DNA of 64,000 nt from Candidatus Sulfopaludibacter sp. SbA3. GTDB taxonomy: Bacteria; Acidobacteriota; Terriglobia; Bryobacterales; Bryobacteraceae. The translations under genes and the position numbers were made by a program. The stretch spans positions 186,001-250,000 of the forward strand of contig CAMDCN010000003.1 in the NCBI GenBank assembly GCA_945890485.1, in the 5' to 3' direction. Of this stretch, positions 32,946-42,610 are shown piece after piece. Within the stretch, counting starts at the first letter, position 1, and every line of letters begins with the position of its first letter. Under the pieces are notes generated by a model. That model was not told the DNA's origin, searched no databases, and saw only the letters and a list, made by a program, of their open reading frames with translations.

Positions 32946-35324
32946 CTACTCCCTGGTAATAAATTCGTCGAGATTCAGCAACACGCTCGCCATCAGCGTC
33001 GTGTTGTTTTCGGCCACAAAGCGTTCGAGGCGCGCCCGCTCGGCCGCCGTCGGCTTCCGCAGCAGCGCCAGTTCAAACGCTTCGTCAATCGTCTTCGCCC
33101 GCTTGCCGAGATGCTCTGCCGCTTCCATGAAAACGGGGTCGTTCAACAGGTTCAGCGCCTGCAGTGGAGTGTTCGATCGCGTCCGGCGGCACGACGTGAC
33201 CGTCGACCTTGGCGCGTCGAAATTTGAAAGCAGCGGGTACGGCGTCGTCCGCTGATAGTGAATGTAGACGCCTCGCCGGTAACGCTCCGTCCCCGGACTC
33301 ACCTGCCACTTCGTCCCCGACGAATAGCCAAGCGCCGTCACGCCATCCGGCTGCGGCGGCTTCACGCTGGGGCCTCCCACTTTCGTATCGAGCAGCCCAG
33401 CGACGCGCAACGCTGCATCGCGGATGGCCTCCGCCGGCAGCCGCAGCCGCGACTGTCGCGCCAGCAGCCGGTTCTCCGGGTCCAACTCGTTCAGCTCCGG
33501 CCGCGCTTTCGAACTCTGCCGATAGGTCGCCGACAGCACAATCGTGCGGATAATCGCCTTCCGGCTCCAACCGCGTTCTATAAATTCTGCCGCCAGCCAG
33601 TTCAAAAGCTCCGGATGCGAAGGCCGTGAACCCATCACGCCGAAGTCTTCGGAGGTCTTCACGAGCCCCGCTCCGAACAGCTCCTGCCAGATCCGGTTCA
33701 CCATCACGCGGCTCACCAGCGGATTCTCCGGCGCCACCAGCCAATTGGCTAGGTCCACCCGTGTCGCCCGGCCATCGTGCTTCGCCAGCGGCGGCAGGAA
33801 GCTCGGCGAATCCGGCGCCACCGGGATGCCCAGGGTCTTATAGTCCCCGCGGACGCGTAGATGGCTCTGCTTCGGCGTCGGCTCCTCGGCGATCGTGTAG
33901 GCCTGGCTCAACGACGGATACTCCTCGTCGAGCGCCCGCAACTTCTTATCGAGCTCATCGAACTTTAGCTTCTTGTACGCCGCCTGGCCGATCGCGAAAT
34001 GGTAGTTCCGGATGAAGTGCGTCTCCAGCACCAGGCGGTCGCGTTGGGTTCGTTTGGTCACTGGCTTGCGCATAATGCGTTCGCCGTCGCCGCCCTCAGT
34101 CAGCTTCAGCAAACAATCCCACGCCAAGTCCCAATCTGTCCGCTTGCCCGGCTCTGCCGCGGTCTGCAGCATGTTCTGTTCCCAGTCGGGCTGCAACTCG
34201 CGCACCTTGTACTCCGCGATCAGCGCTTCGCGCTTGGCCGTATACTCCGCGCCGCGGACATCCTTTTCGCCCGGCAGCGGTGCCTCAATGTCCTCCTCCT
34301 CCGCATTGTCGAAGAAGGCGTACATCGAGTAGAAATCTTTCTGTTGAATCGGGTCGTACTTGTGGTCGTGGCACTGCGCGCAGCCCATCGTCAGTCCCAG
34401 CCAAACCGATCCCACCGTCGACGCCCGATCGGCGATATTCTCGAACCGGAACTGCTGGTTGTCGATCCCGCCTTCCCGATTCGTCAACGTATTCCGATGA
34501 AACCCGGTAGCCACCCGCTGCTCGGTCGTCGCGTTGGATAAAAGATCCCCAGCGATCTGTTCCCGCGTGAACTGGTCAAACGGCATGTCCCGGTTGATCG
34601 CGTTGATCACCCATTCCCGCCAGCGCCACGCCCAAGGGCGAGCCCAATCCTTCTCGTAGCCGTCGGAGTCGGCGTACCGAGCCTGGTCGAGCCAATGGCG
34701 CGCCCACTTCTCCCCAAAATGCGGTGAAGCCAGCAGCCGATCGACCTGCTTGGCATACGCGTCCGGGCTCCGGTCGGCGACGAAAGCGCGGACCTCCTCC
34801 GGAGTTGGAGGCAGGCCAATCAGGTCAAACGAAAGCCGCCGCAGCAAAGTCGCCCGGTCGGCCTCCGGTGACATCTTCAGATTTTCTTTCGCCAACCGGG
34901 CCGAAACGAACCCATCAATGGACCCCACAGGCTTCGAGAACGACTGATACGCCCAATGCTTGAGTTGGCTTCGTTTCGTAATTGCGCGCAACGAAGAGGG
35001 AAACTCAGCCCCGGCGTCGATCCAAGCCGCGATCTTCGCCGTATCCTCGGCGGGCAGGCCTTTCGAACCCATCGGCATCGCCATATGCCCGCTCTTGCCG
35101 GAGACGCGGAGCCACAACTCGCTCTCCGCGCTCTTGCCCGGCATGATCGCCTTGCCGCCGTAGCCGCCTTCCCGCGCGGCCTCCGCATCGTCCAGCCGGA
35201 ACCCACTCGTCTGCTTGCCCGGCCCGTGGCAGGCGTAGCACTTGGCCTTGAAAATCGGCTCCACCTGGGAGTAGTCAGCTCCCAACAGAAGCCCGCCGCT
35301 GACCAATATCAGGAAGAGTCTCAC
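32946..35324 (-). CDS. Planctomycete-type cytochrome c / DUF1549-DUF1553 protein
   Basis: A 792-residue exported protein. After a signal peptide (LFLILVSGGLLLGA) comes a PSCyt1 haem domain with CYACH and the downstream Met in AMPMGSKGLP. DUF1549 follows (FDLIGLPPTPEEVRAFV, HFGEKWARHWLDQARYADSDGYE, FTREQIAGDLL), and then DUF1553 (NPLVSRVMVNRIWQELFG, PSHPELLNWLAAEFI, NTPLQALNLLNDPVF). Domain order and length fit the family. The start is GTG 35324, only 9 bp after the sdhB stop. The gene thus continues the sdhCAB run and precedes DUF1501 by 7 bp. Function is unknown; electron transfer through the haem is inferred. Confidence 0.9.
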   Translation of the reverse strand: MRLFLILVSGGLLLGADYSQVEPIFKAKCYACHGPGKQTSGFRLDDAEAAREGGYGGKAIMPGKSAESELWLRVSGKSGHMAMPMGSKGLPAEDTAKIAAWIDAGAEFPSSLRAITKRSQLKHWAYQSFSKPVGSIDGFVSARLAKENLKMSPEADRATLLRRLSFDLIGLPPTPEEVRAFVADRSPDAYAKQVDRLLASPHFGEKWARHWLDQARYADSDGYEKDWARPWAWRWREWVINAINRDMPFDQFTREQIAGDLLSNATTEQRVATGFHRNTLTNREGGIDNQQFRFENIADRASTVGSVWLGLTMGCAQCHDHKYDPIQQKDFYSMYAFFDNAEEEDIEAPLPGEKDVRGAEYTAKREALIAEYKVRELQPDWEQNMLQTAAEPGKRTDWDLAWDCLLKLTEGGDGERIMRKPVTKRTQRDRLVLETHFIRNYHFAIGQAAYKKLKFDELDKKLRALDEEYPSLSQAYTIAEEPTPKQSHLRVRGDYKTLGIPVAPDSPSFLPPLAKHDGRATRVDLANWLVAPENPLVSRVMVNRIWQELFGAGLVKTSEDFGVMGSRPSHPELLNWLAAEFIERGWSRKAIIRTIVLSATYRQSSKARPELNELDPENRLLARQSRLRLPAEAIRDAALRVAGLLDTKVGGPSVKPPQPDGVTALGYSSGTKWQVSPGTERYRRGVYIHYQRTTPYPLLSNFDAPRSTVTSCRRTRSNTPLQALNLLNDPVFMEAAEHLGKRAKTIDEAFELALLRKPTAAERARLERFVAENNTTLMASVLLNLDEFITRE

Positions 35325-35333
35325 TACTCTATT

Positions 35334-36116
35334 TTACGCCCCGCCGCCCTCGGTGGTTGCTTCGCGATACGTCCAAGCGCCCAAAGTGAAGTCCCGATTC
35401 ATCCGCGCGATGTTTTCAAGCGAAATGCTCTTCGGGCAGACGGCTTCGCACAAACCGATGTTGGTGCAGCCGCCGAAGCCCTCTTCCTTGGCCTGATTCA
35501 CCATCTTCACCGCTCGGTCGTACCGCTCGGGCTGACCCTGCGGCAACAGACCCAAATGCGAAACCTTGGCCGAAGTAAACAGCGAAGCCGATGCGTTCGG
35601 GCAGGCCGCCACGCACGCGCCGCAGCCAATGCAGGTCGCCGCCGACATCGCGCGATCCGAGTCTTTCTTCGGCACCGGAATCGCATTGCCGTCTGGAGCG
35701 CTACCCGTCGGGATGCTCACGAAGCCACCGGCTTGGATAATCCTGTCAAACGCGTTGCGATTCACCACCAGGTCCTTAATCACCGGAAACGCCGATGCGC
35801 GCCACGGTTCCAGGAACAGTTCATCGCCGTTCTTGAACTCGCGCATATGCAACTGGCAAACCGTCGTTCCGCGACGCGGACCGTGCGGGACGCCGTTGAT
35901 GACGAAGCCGCAGGAGCCGCAAATGCCTTCCCGGCAATCATGGTCAAACGAAACGGGCACTTCGCCCTTGCCGATCAACTGCTCGTTCAGCACGTCGAGC
36001 ATTTCGAGAAACGACATATGCTCGCTGACTTTATCGAGTTCGTACTTCACCATCTTGCCGGCGTCCGAGGGCGACGTCTGGCGCCAGATGTTGAGGGTAA
36101 TCTTCATGCTGCTCAT
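35334..36116 (-). CDS. sdhB: Succinate dehydrogenase iron-sulfur subunit
   Basis: A 260-residue subunit passing electrons from the SdhA flavin to the membrane anchor. The [2Fe-2S] ligands are in [17 protein letters not shown] with a later Cys in TTVCQLHMR. The C-terminal ferredoxin part has [12 protein letters not shown] and [12 protein letters not shown], ligating the [4Fe-4S] and [3Fe-4S] clusters. The spacing and the [11 protein letters not shown] start fit the Bacteroidetes/Acidobacteria type with a five-helix SdhC. It is third in sdhC-sdhA-sdhB, 16 bp after sdhA. Confidence 0.95.
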   Translation of the reverse strand: MSSMKITLNIWRQTSPSDAGKMVKYELDKVSEHMSFLEMLDVLNEQLIGKGEVPVSFDHDCREGICGSCGFVINGVPHGPRRGTTVCQLHMREFKNGDELFLEPWRASAFPVIKDLVVNRNAFDRIIQAGGFVSIPTGSAPDGNAIPVPKKDSDRAMSAATCIGCGACVAACPNASASLFTSAKVSHLGLLPQGQPERYDRAVKMVNQAKEEGFGGCTNIGLCEAVCPKSISLENIARMNRDFTLGAWTYREATTEGGGA

Positions 36117-36132
36117 GGCTGTCTCTAATCCC

Positions 36133-38046
36133 TTACTTGTACGACCGCTGCGAGGGGTGCACGTACTCGAACGTCAACTGCTCTTTATTCAGAATGGGCT
36201 CTTTGCCTTCGCCGGCGTACTCCCACGCCGCGGCGTAAGCGTAGCTTTCGTCGTCGCGCTGGGCTTCGCCTTCCGGAGTCTGGTACTCCTCGCGGAAGTG
36301 ACCGCCACAGCTCTCCTTCCGGTCGCGGGCGTCGATGCACATCAACTCGCCCAGCTCGATGAAGTCCGCCACCCGGCCCGCCTTCTCAAGCGACTGGTTG
36401 AGTTCGGCGTCGCTGCCGAGCACGTTCACGTTCTCCCAGAACTCTTTCTTCAGCGCGCGGATCTTGCTGATCGCCTCGGTCAGGCCCTTCTCGTTCCGGG
36501 CCATACCGCAGTAGTCCCACATGATCTTGCCCAGCTCACGATGGAAACTGTCCACCGTCCGCTTGCCCTTGATCGAGAGCAACTTCTTCACCCGCTCGGT
36601 CACCGCGGCCTTCGCGGCCTTGGCTTCGGCATGGTCGGCCGTCACCTTATCGAGCTTCGTCGAAGCCAGATAGTTGCCGAGGGTGTACGGAATCACGAAG
36701 TAGCCGTCAGCCAAGCCCTGCATCAGAGCGCTTGCGCCCAGGCGGTTCGCGCCGTGGTCGGAGAAGTTCGCCTCGCCGAGCACGAACAGGCCGGGGATAG
36801 TCGATTGCAGCTGGTAGTCCACCCACAGGCCGCCCATCGTATAGTGGATGGCCGGGTAGATCCGCATCGGCACTTCGTACGGGTTTTCGCCGGTAATCCG
36901 TTCATACATCTCGAACAGGTTGCCGTAGCGTTCCGCCACCGCACTCTTGCCCAGGCGTTGAATCGATTCGGCGAAATCGAGATAGACCCCCAGACCCGTC
37001 GGGCCCACGCCACGCCCGGCGTCGCACATGCGCTTGGCCGCGCGGCTAGCGACGTCGCGAGGAACCAGGTTGCCGAAGCTCGGGTACTCGCGTTCGAGAT
37101 AGTAGTCGCGCTCGTCTTCCGGAATCGACTGCGGCGAACGGTTGTCACCCGCCTTCTTCGGCACCCAGATCCGGCCGTCATTCCGGAGTGATTCCGACAT
37201 CAGCGTCAGCTTCGATTGATAGTCGCCGCTCACCGGGATACACGTCGGATGGATCTGCGTGAAACAAGGGTTGGCGAACAAGGCGCCCCGCTTGTGCGCG
37301 CGCCAGATGGCCGTCGTATTCGAACCCTTGGCGTTCGTCGAAAGATAGAAAACGTTGCCGTAGCCGCCGGTGCCGAGGATCACCGCGTCCGCCATGTGAA
37401 CATCGGTCTGGCCGGTGATGAGATTCCGGCTGACGATACCCCGGGCCTTGCCGTCGATGACGATCAGGTCCAGCATCTCCGTCCGCGGATACATGTCGAC
37501 TTTGCCCAACGAAATCTGGCGCTCCAAAGCCTGATAGGCCCCGAGCAGAAGCTGTTGCCCCGTCTGGCCCCGGGCGTAAAACGTTCTCGAAACCTGCGCG
37601 CCGCCGAAGGAGCGGTTGGCCAGCGTGCCGCCGTATTCGCGGGCGAACGGAACACCCTGAGCGACCGCCTGGTCAATGATGCTGACCGAAATCTGCGCCA
37701 GCCGATAGACGTTCGATTCCCGGGCGCGGAAGTCGCCGCCCTTCACCGTGTCGTAGAAAAGCCGGAAAATGGAGTCGCCGTCGTTCTGATAGTTCTTCGC
37801 GGCGTTGATGCCGCCTTGCGCGGCGATCGAATGTGCCCGGCGAGGCGAATCCTGAAAGCAGAAACATTTGACGTTGTAGCCGAGTTCGGCCAGCGTGGCT
37901 GCCGCCGCGCCGCCTGCCAAACCGGTGCCCACGACGATCACATGGTATTTCCGTTTGTTCGCTGGGTTCACCAGCTTCATGTCAAACTTTGCCTTATCCC
38001 ACCGGCCTTCGATGGGGCCGGAGGGGCTCCGTGCGTCGAGTACCAT
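36133..38046 (-). CDS. sdhA: Succinate dehydrogenase flavoprotein subunit
   Basis: A 637-residue FAD subunit oxidising succinate to fumarate. The FAD fold is [35 protein letters not shown] contains the His that carries covalent FAD. Active-site landmarks follow: [42 protein letters not shown], and [12 protein letters not shown] with [19 protein letters not shown]. The length suits the non-proteobacterial type (~640). It lies 3 bp downstream of sdhC and 16 bp upstream of sdhB on the same strand. Confidence 0.96.
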   Translation of the reverse strand: MVLDARSPSGPIEGRWDKAKFDMKLVNPANKRKYHVIVVGTGLAGGAAAATLAELGYNVKCFCFQDSPRRAHSIAAQGGINAAKNYQNDGDSIFRLFYDTVKGGDFRARESNVYRLAQISVSIIDQAVAQGVPFAREYGGTLANRSFGGAQVSRTFYARGQTGQQLLLGAYQALERQISLGKVDMYPRTEMLDLIVIDGKARGIVSRNLITGQTDVHMADAVILGTGGYGNVFYLSTNAKGSNTTAIWRAHKRGALFANPCFTQIHPTCIPVSGDYQSKLTLMSESLRNDGRIWVPKKAGDNRSPQSIPEDERDYYLEREYPSFGNLVPRDVASRAAKRMCDAGRGVGPTGLGVYLDFAESIQRLGKSAVAERYGNLFEMYERITGENPYEVPMRIYPAIHYTMGGLWVDYQLQSTIPGLFVLGEANFSDHGANRLGASALMQGLADGYFVIPYTLGNYLASTKLDKVTADHAEAKAAKAAVTERVKKLLSIKGKRTVDSFHRELGKIMWDYCGMARNEKGLTEAISKIRALKKEFWENVNVLGSDAELNQSLEKAGRVADFIELGELMCIDARDRKESCGGHFREEYQTPEGEAQRDDESYAYAAAWEYAGEGKEPILNKEQLTFEYVHPSQRSYK

Positions 38047-38049
38047 AAT

Positions 38050-38742
38050 TTACTTCACCAGTCCCGTGAGGACCGCCACAGGAATCGAGATGTTCCCGGC
38101 GGCAATCAAAAATGCGAAGGCTTTCGCCCCGAACTGCAGGCGCGGAGTGTAGCGCGGGTGGTTGAGCCCGAGCGATTGGAACATGCTCCAGACGCCGTGA
38201 TAGAGGTGCAGGCACAGCAGGATCATGGCCACGATGTAGAACGCCGAGGCGTACCAGACCGAGAAGCCCTTGACGACGTTGTCATGCACGCTCAGGTGCT
38301 TGAAGTCGGGATGCACCGTGCCGGTCGTGAAGTGCAGAAGATGATAAACGATGAACAGGCCGACGATGGGCCCGCTCCAATACATCGTCCGCGAGGCATA
38401 GCTCGAATTCAGGTTGTTCTGCTTCACGTAGCGAACGGGCCGCGCGGAGTTGGCGGCCGACGCAAGTTGGATCGCCGACCAGATGTGCAGGCCGATGCTG
38501 GCCAGCAAAAATAGGCGCGCGCCCCAAAGCAGCTCCTCGCTGGCATGAAGCAGGGCGCCGTATTTATCAATCGGATAAACGCCGTCCTCCCCCACCGGCA
38601 GATAGATCTGCAGATTGCCGGTCATGTGCCCAAGCACAAAACCAACCATTATCAACCCCGTAACGGCCATGACTACTTTCTTGCCGATCGGGGCTTCATA
38701 AAAGCGCGAAACTCGCGCCAGACCACTTGCCGTAGCACTCAT
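38050..38742 (-). CDS. sdhC: Succinate dehydrogenase cytochrome b558 subunit
   Basis: A 230-residue membrane anchor of the single-subunit, five-helix di-haem class (Wolinella/Bacillus type). Hydrophobic helices lie near residues 18-38, 70-92, 115-137, 160-185 and 205-225. Candidate haem-ligating His residues are seen in VLGHMTGN, SIGLHIWSA, IVYHLLHF and LCLHLYHG. ATG 38742 is used; it gives the family start SATASGLARVSRFYEAPIGKKV. An earlier ATG 38787 would add a tail and cross a TATAAT motif. A SdhD-type second anchor is not expected for this class. Confidence 0.93.
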   Translation of the reverse strand: MSATASGLARVSRFYEAPIGKKVVMAVTGLIMVGFVLGHMTGNLQIYLPVGEDGVYPIDKYGALLHASEELLWGARLFLLASIGLHIWSAIQLASAANSARPVRYVKQNNLNSSYASRTMYWSGPIVGLFIVYHLLHFTTGTVHPDFKHLSVHDNVVKGFSVWYASAFYIVAMILLCLHLYHGVWSMFQSLGLNHPRYTPRLQFGAKAFAFLIAAGNISIPVAVLTGLVK

Positions 38743-38838
38743 TGCGTTCTCATTATATGTGATTCGAGCCAAACGCACTTGTTGCAAGATTCCTCAGGTT
38801 TGCTCACCTTTTCCCGATAAGCCCCTTGAGGAGTTTCG

Positions 38839-39024
38839 ATGTCCGCCGAAAACACGCCCACTCTCCCCGAGTGGAGCCACGACTCGACGCAAGTGCTGCT
38901 GGCGATTGATGCCGGTTGGCAGGATTGCGAAAGCGGCCTCGTGTCGCCGCTTGCGGAAGTCGAAGCGATGGTGCCGCTTTGGATTTCAAGATATTCTTCT
39001 CGGACAAAGCCGTCGGGGACCTAA
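38839..39024 (+). CDS. Putative antitoxin of a ParE/RelE-type pair
   Basis: A 61-residue acidic-to-neutral protein with a strong ribosome site (GAGGAG) 8 nt before ATG 38839. The sequence DSTQVLLAIDAGWQDCESG then PLAEVEAMVPLWISRYSS resembles small antitoxins that end in a toxin-binding tail. It overlaps the start of the toxin gene by about 46 bp in another frame, a typical antitoxin-toxin arrangement. I cannot name a DNA-binding fold in it with confidence; identification rests mainly on the neighbouring ParE-like gene. Confidence 0.6.
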   Translation: MSAENTPTLPEWSHDSTQVLLAIDAGWQDCESGLVSPLAEVEAMVPLWISRYSSRTKPSGT

Positions 39025-39287
39025 ACCGCATCGTCGAGTACTTCGCGGCCGAGTCGCCGGAGTTGGCCCGCCTTGTGGGAGAGTCGCTAATGGCGCATAT
39101 CCGTTGCCTGTCGGCCATGCCAATCATCGGCACCCCGATGGCGAAACGAACTAACGTCTACAAGCTCTATCATTCTCCCTACGCCGTCTTTTATCGCCTC
39201 AACCGGTCGGGCGGCATGGTTGAGGTTTTGCACGTCTATCAAGGCGTGCGCCGGAAAAGTGTGCTCGCTGCGCCACAGGCGTCCTAA
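38979..39287 (+). CDS. ParE/RelE family toxin
   Basis: A 102-residue protein with the ParE/RelE toxin pattern: an opening strand, FKIFFSDKAVGDLNRIVEYFAAESPELARLVGESL, then PMAKRTNVYKLYHSPYAVFYRLN and VEVLHVYQGVRRK. ParE members poison gyrase, RelE members cut mRNA; the branch is not clear here. The best start is TTG 38979, which gives MDFKIFFSDKAV as in homologs, inside the 3' end of the antitoxin gene. The start has no obvious ribosome site of its own, consistent with translational coupling to the antitoxin. Confidence 0.78.
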   Translation: MDFKIFFSDKAVGDLNRIVEYFAAESPELARLVGESLMAHIRCLSAMPIIGTPMAKRTNVYKLYHSPYAVFYRLNRSGGMVEVLHVYQGVRRKSVLAAPQAS

Positions 39288-39367
39288 CTAGGCCCACACT
39301 TGGTGTCGTCCGGTTCCATGGAATCAATGGTTTGGCGATTGGCCAACCATGTGCATCGCCATGTCGT

Positions 39368-40639
39368 ATGAGTGGCAACGCCTATCGCAGCCTGTTCGGT
39401 CTTGTCTTCCTCGCCGGTCTCACGTTTGGAATTTTCACCGCCAGCGCCTTCTCCTGGAACGTCCCCGACGACACCAACGTCAACTCACGATATACCGTCG
39501 AACGGATCGAACTGGCGGGCATTCCGGAATCGAAGCTTTCGGCCAGCCTCCGCAAGGAGCTGCAACAACGCGTCGGCGAGAAGTTTTCACCCGAAGCGTT
39601 TGCCAAGCTCGCCGGCCGCGTGCGCGACGAAGTCCGGGCGCGCCTCGTCGCCCCCAAGCTCCTCCGTGGCTCATCGAGCGAACAGATTCGCGTTGTCTTT
39701 GAAGTCTCCGGCCGCCGGCTGGATCTGACCGCCAGCCCTTCGCGTGTCATCTATCACGGCATGCAGGGCTGGTCCGGCGATGTCACCATGCGGCTGGGCA
39801 GCCTGTACTTCGGAGCGCTCTCCGACGGCGATCAACTCGTCGAGCGCTTCGCCGGAATCAAGGCCGGCTATAGCCGCGGCCTCTGGCAGGACCGCATCCG
39901 GCCCGCCATCCATTTTCAGTCCATGCGGTCGCAGTTCCACAATTCGACCCTCGGCCGAACCGCTGAACCCTATCGCGGGTTCACGACGTTTCAACCGGAA
40001 GTGACTTTTACGCCTTGGCGAGGATCCGATCGGGAGGAAGTATCAATCTCTTCCGGTCTTCGCCTCCAACGGTTCACCATTCCGTCCCCTGGAGTGAACC
40101 GCGAAGCCTCGCACGCGCTAGTAAATACTCTGCGATACCGGCGCGTGTGGGGTGAGGAATCTACGGGTGAGTCCACGACTCACGCCGAATACCGGCTCCG
40201 GGCTGGCTTGGCGGGTCTGGGCTCGGACTACCGTTTCACCCGCCACGAGGCCGACGCCGGCCTCGATTGGCGCCGCGGCCGCAACATGGTCCGCCTCAAT
40301 CTGCAGGGCGGCGCCATCAACGGCGACGCTCCTCTCTACGACCGCTTCGCCTACGGCAATTCGCTCACCCTGCGCGGTTGGAGCAAATATCGTCTCGCTC
40401 CCCTCGGCGCAACCAAAGCGATCGCCAGCACTGTCGAGGCCGGCACCCGCGTCTGGCGGCAGACCATGATGACGACCTTTTTCGATTCCGGAGCCGTATG
40501 GAACCAAAACGGCGGCGGAACCGTCCGAAACTCAACCGGTATAGGAATCCGGGCTAAGAACGGCTTCTTCCTATATCTGGCCGTCCCTTTGCGTAGTAAT
40601 CCGGTGGAGGTCGTCCTCATCACTGGCGCCTATTTCTGA
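39368..40639 (+). CDS. Outer-membrane Omp85-like barrel protein with a POTRA-like domain
   Basis: A 423-residue exported protein. Signal peptide to about residue 29 (LFGLVFLAGLTFGIFTASA), then a POTRA-like stretch, YTVERIELAGIPESKLSASL. A barrel of roughly 300 residues follows. The end is typical of Omp85 and surface-antigen barrels: GNSLTLRGWSKYRLAP holds the conserved RGW-like motif and the protein closes with VVLITGAYF, aromatic at the end. It has only one POTRA, so it is not BamA. The stop TGA overlaps the next ATG, linking it to a DUF4390-like gene and an NtrYX pair. ATG 39368 is preferred to TTG 39332. Confidence 0.72.
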   Translation: MSGNAYRSLFGLVFLAGLTFGIFTASAFSWNVPDDTNVNSRYTVERIELAGIPESKLSASLRKELQQRVGEKFSPEAFAKLAGRVRDEVRARLVAPKLLRGSSSEQIRVVFEVSGRRLDLTASPSRVIYHGMQGWSGDVTMRLGSLYFGALSDGDQLVERFAGIKAGYSRGLWQDRIRPAIHFQSMRSQFHNSTLGRTAEPYRGFTTFQPEVTFTPWRGSDREEVSISSGLRLQRFTIPSPGVNREASHALVNTLRYRRVWGEESTGESTTHAEYRLRAGLAGLGSDYRFTRHEADAGLDWRRGRNMVRLNLQGGAINGDAPLYDRFAYGNSLTLRGWSKYRLAPLGATKAIASTVEAGTRVWRQTMMTTFFDSGAVWNQNGGGTVRNSTGIGIRAKNGFFLYLAVPLRSNPVEVVLITGAYF

Positions 40640-41208
40640 TGACCCGACGCCTGCTGTTCGCCCAGTCCGCAGTGCCGCTTGTCCGCGCCTTGGCGCCGGA
40701 GATGCTACAACTGCGTTGGGACGATCAGTTGCTCCGGGTGCAGGCGCCCTATCTGCATTTTCTGAACGGCAAATCCCTGGAGCGACTCCACACCGGAGCC
40801 GCTTTGGTGTTTTCGTTGCAGCTTTCGCTCTCCGGCGACAAGTTCACCACCGTCGTCCGCCGCAACGTCGACCGCTTCGTCGTCAGCTTCGATCTGTGGG
40901 AAGAAAAGTTCGCCATCACGCGGCTGGGGCCGGGTAAACACCAAGCCTCGCACCTAAGCCGCGAGGCCGCCGAGCGCTGGGTGTTCGACCATACCAGTCT
41001 CGGTGTCGGCGGCTTGGCCGAAAACAATCCTCTCTGGCTGCGCATGGACCTTCGCGCCGACGACAGCCGGGAATCGGCGTCCTTGCTCCTCGATCCCACC
41101 GTCAATTTGGCCCGGCTCATCGAATGGTTTGGCCGGTCCCAGCGCGGTGTCGATAACCGCTGGACGCTGGACAAGGGCCCCTTCCGTCTCGCCGAACTCC
41201 GGCGCTAA
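40639..41208 (+). CDS. DUF4390-like protein
   Basis: A 189-residue protein starting with RRLLFAQSAVPLVRALA and then a beta-rich body: LERLHTGAALVFSLQLSL, VRRNVDRFVVSFDLWEEKFAITRL, NPLWLRMDLRADDS. This resembles DUF4390, whose genes in many Proteobacteria sit directly before an NtrY-like histidine kinase, and the same order is seen here. The ATG overlaps the previous stop by one base, and the following kinase gene starts 11 bp after its stop. Likely a membrane-associated or periplasmic accessory of the two-component system; the family assignment is from memory and should be treated as probable. Confidence 0.6.
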   Translation: MTRRLLFAQSAVPLVRALAPEMLQLRWDDQLLRVQAPYLHFLNGKSLERLHTGAALVFSLQLSLSGDKFTTVVRRNVDRFVVSFDLWEEKFAITRLGPGKHQASHLSREAAERWVFDHTSLGVGGLAENNPLWLRMDLRADDSRESASLLLDPTVNLARLIEWFGRSQRGVDNRWTLDKGPFRLAELRR

Positions 41209-41218
41209 GCTCAAAACC

Positions 41219-42610
41219 GTGAGTCTCCGCACCAAGCTCATCGCGGTCTTTCTTCTGGCGACGCTCGCCCCGCTCGGGGCGATGCTGTGGGTGACGATCA
41301 ACCTGCTCGAAACTTCGTTGACGTACGCCTCGACAGACGAACTCGATAGCATCTCCAAATCGCTCGAAGCCACGGGCCGCGAGTTCTATCAACGGGCGAA
41401 GGAGTCGATCAAACAGGATGTCGCCAACGGCAAACTGAGCCCGCAACGCTTCTCTCTCGCTGACCGCGACCTCTGGCCAGTACAGATCAGCACCTTCCAT
41501 TCCAGCGGCGACGCGGAGCGCCACTTCCTCTCCGGCGAAGCCGGCGACCGTCTTAACTATCTGGTCCGCCAGCCGGACGGCGACATTCTGGCCTATGCCC
41601 GCAAGCTCGGCGGGCCCGGCATGACCCGCCTGCAGCAGCAGATTGCCTCGGCCCGGGAGGTCGTCGACCGGGCCCGCGTCTTCAATCTCCGCCGTGGGTT
41701 TGTTCTGACGCTGCTCGCCTCCGCTGCGGCCGTGTTCCTGGCGTCGCTAGCCTTTCTCGTCTGGATGGCGTTTCAGATCACGCGTCCCATGCGGGAGCTG
41801 CAGCAGGGTCTGGCCGAACTCGCCGACGGCAACTTCACCGTCCGCCTGCCCCATCGCTCCAGTTGCGATGAATCCGGGCAAACTGTAGCGGCGTTTAACC
41901 GGACGGCAGCCCAGCTCGAAGAGAATCGCGAGAAGCTCGTCCACCTCACGCGCGTCGCCAGTTGGCAAATGCTCGCCCGCAAAATGGCGCACGAGGTTCG
42001 GAACTCGCTCACGCCCATTCGCCTCATTATGGAAGAGCTCGGCGACCGCCACGACCCGGAGTTCCTCCAGCAAGCCGCGCAAATAGTCAGCGACGAAGTG
42101 GCCACGCTCGAACGCCGCGTACGAGCCTTCGGCGACTTCGCCACCGAACCCAACGCCCTCCCGCAGCCCCTCGACCTCAACTCGCTGCTCGCCGAGCGCG
42201 TCGCGCTGCATCAGCCGGCGCACCCCGAAATCACCTACGACCTCGCGCTTATGCCCGGCCAACTCCGCGCCAGTGCCGACCCCGATCTGCTGAAAGGCGT
42301 CCTGACGAATCTGCTCGAAAACGCCGCCCAAGCCGCGGGGCAGGGAGGTCGCGTGCGCGGGCGAACCTATATCGAAAACGACCGCGCCGCCATCGCGATC
42401 GAGGACAACGGCCCGGGCCTGTCGAAACTCGCCCGCGAAAATCTCTTCGCTCCCACCATCAGCTTCAAACGCGGAGGCATGGGCCTGGGCCTCAGCATCG
42501 CCCAACGCGGCGCCATGCTCAGCGGCGGCACCCTCGAACACTACGAAGGAGAACTGGGCGGCGCCGCGTTTCGCGTGCTGCTGCCGCTGGCAACCGTCGA
42601 CCATGGCTAA
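41219..42610 (+). CDS. NtrY-like sensor histidine kinase
   Basis: A 463-residue membrane kinase. TM1 is near residues 8-28 (LIAVFLLATLAPLGAMLWV), an extracytoplasmic sensor region follows, and TM2 is near 163-185. HAMP follows (ITRPMRELQQGLAELADGNF). The H box is MAHEVRNSLTPI, and the ATPase part has LLENAAQAAG (N box), IEDNGPGL and GGMGLGLSIAQR (G boxes). The H-box and HAMP form resemble NtrY. GTG 41219 is chosen: an upstream reading overlaps the DUF4390-like gene. The gene overlaps the response regulator start by 8 bp. The signal sensed is unknown; nitrogen control is not implied by context. Confidence 0.88.
   Translation: MSLRTKLIAVFLLATLAPLGAMLWVTINLLETSLTYASTDELDSISKSLEATGREFYQRAKESIKQDVANGKLSPQRFSLADRDLWPVQISTFHSSGDAERHFLSGEAGDRLNYLVRQPDGDILAYARKLGGPGMTRLQQQIASAREVVDRARVFNLRRGFVLTLLASAAAVFLASLAFLVWMAFQITRPMRELQQGLAELADGNFTVRLPHRSSCDESGQTVAAFNRTAAQLEENREKLVHLTRVASWQMLARKMAHEVRNSLTPIRLIMEELGDRHDPEFLQQAAQIVSDEVATLERRVRAFGDFATEPNALPQPLDLNSLLAERVALHQPAHPEITYDLALMPGQLRASADPDLLKGVLTNLLENAAQAAGQGGRVRGRTYIENDRAAIAIEDNGPGLSKLARENLFAPTISFKRGGMGLGLSIAQRGAMLSGGTLEHYEGELGGAAFRVLLPLATVDHG

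Noticed and set aside
38752-38757. Perfect TATAAT upstream of sdhC (minus strand)
   Set aside because: It would give a start site at or next to ATG 38742, and no -35 box fits. A leaderless sdhC mRNA is possible but not supported enough to annotate.
39327-39350. Bulged 9-bp hairpin between the toxin gene and the Omp85-like gene
   Set aside because: It has a bulge, no U-run and no clear relation to a start or stop; it may be chance.
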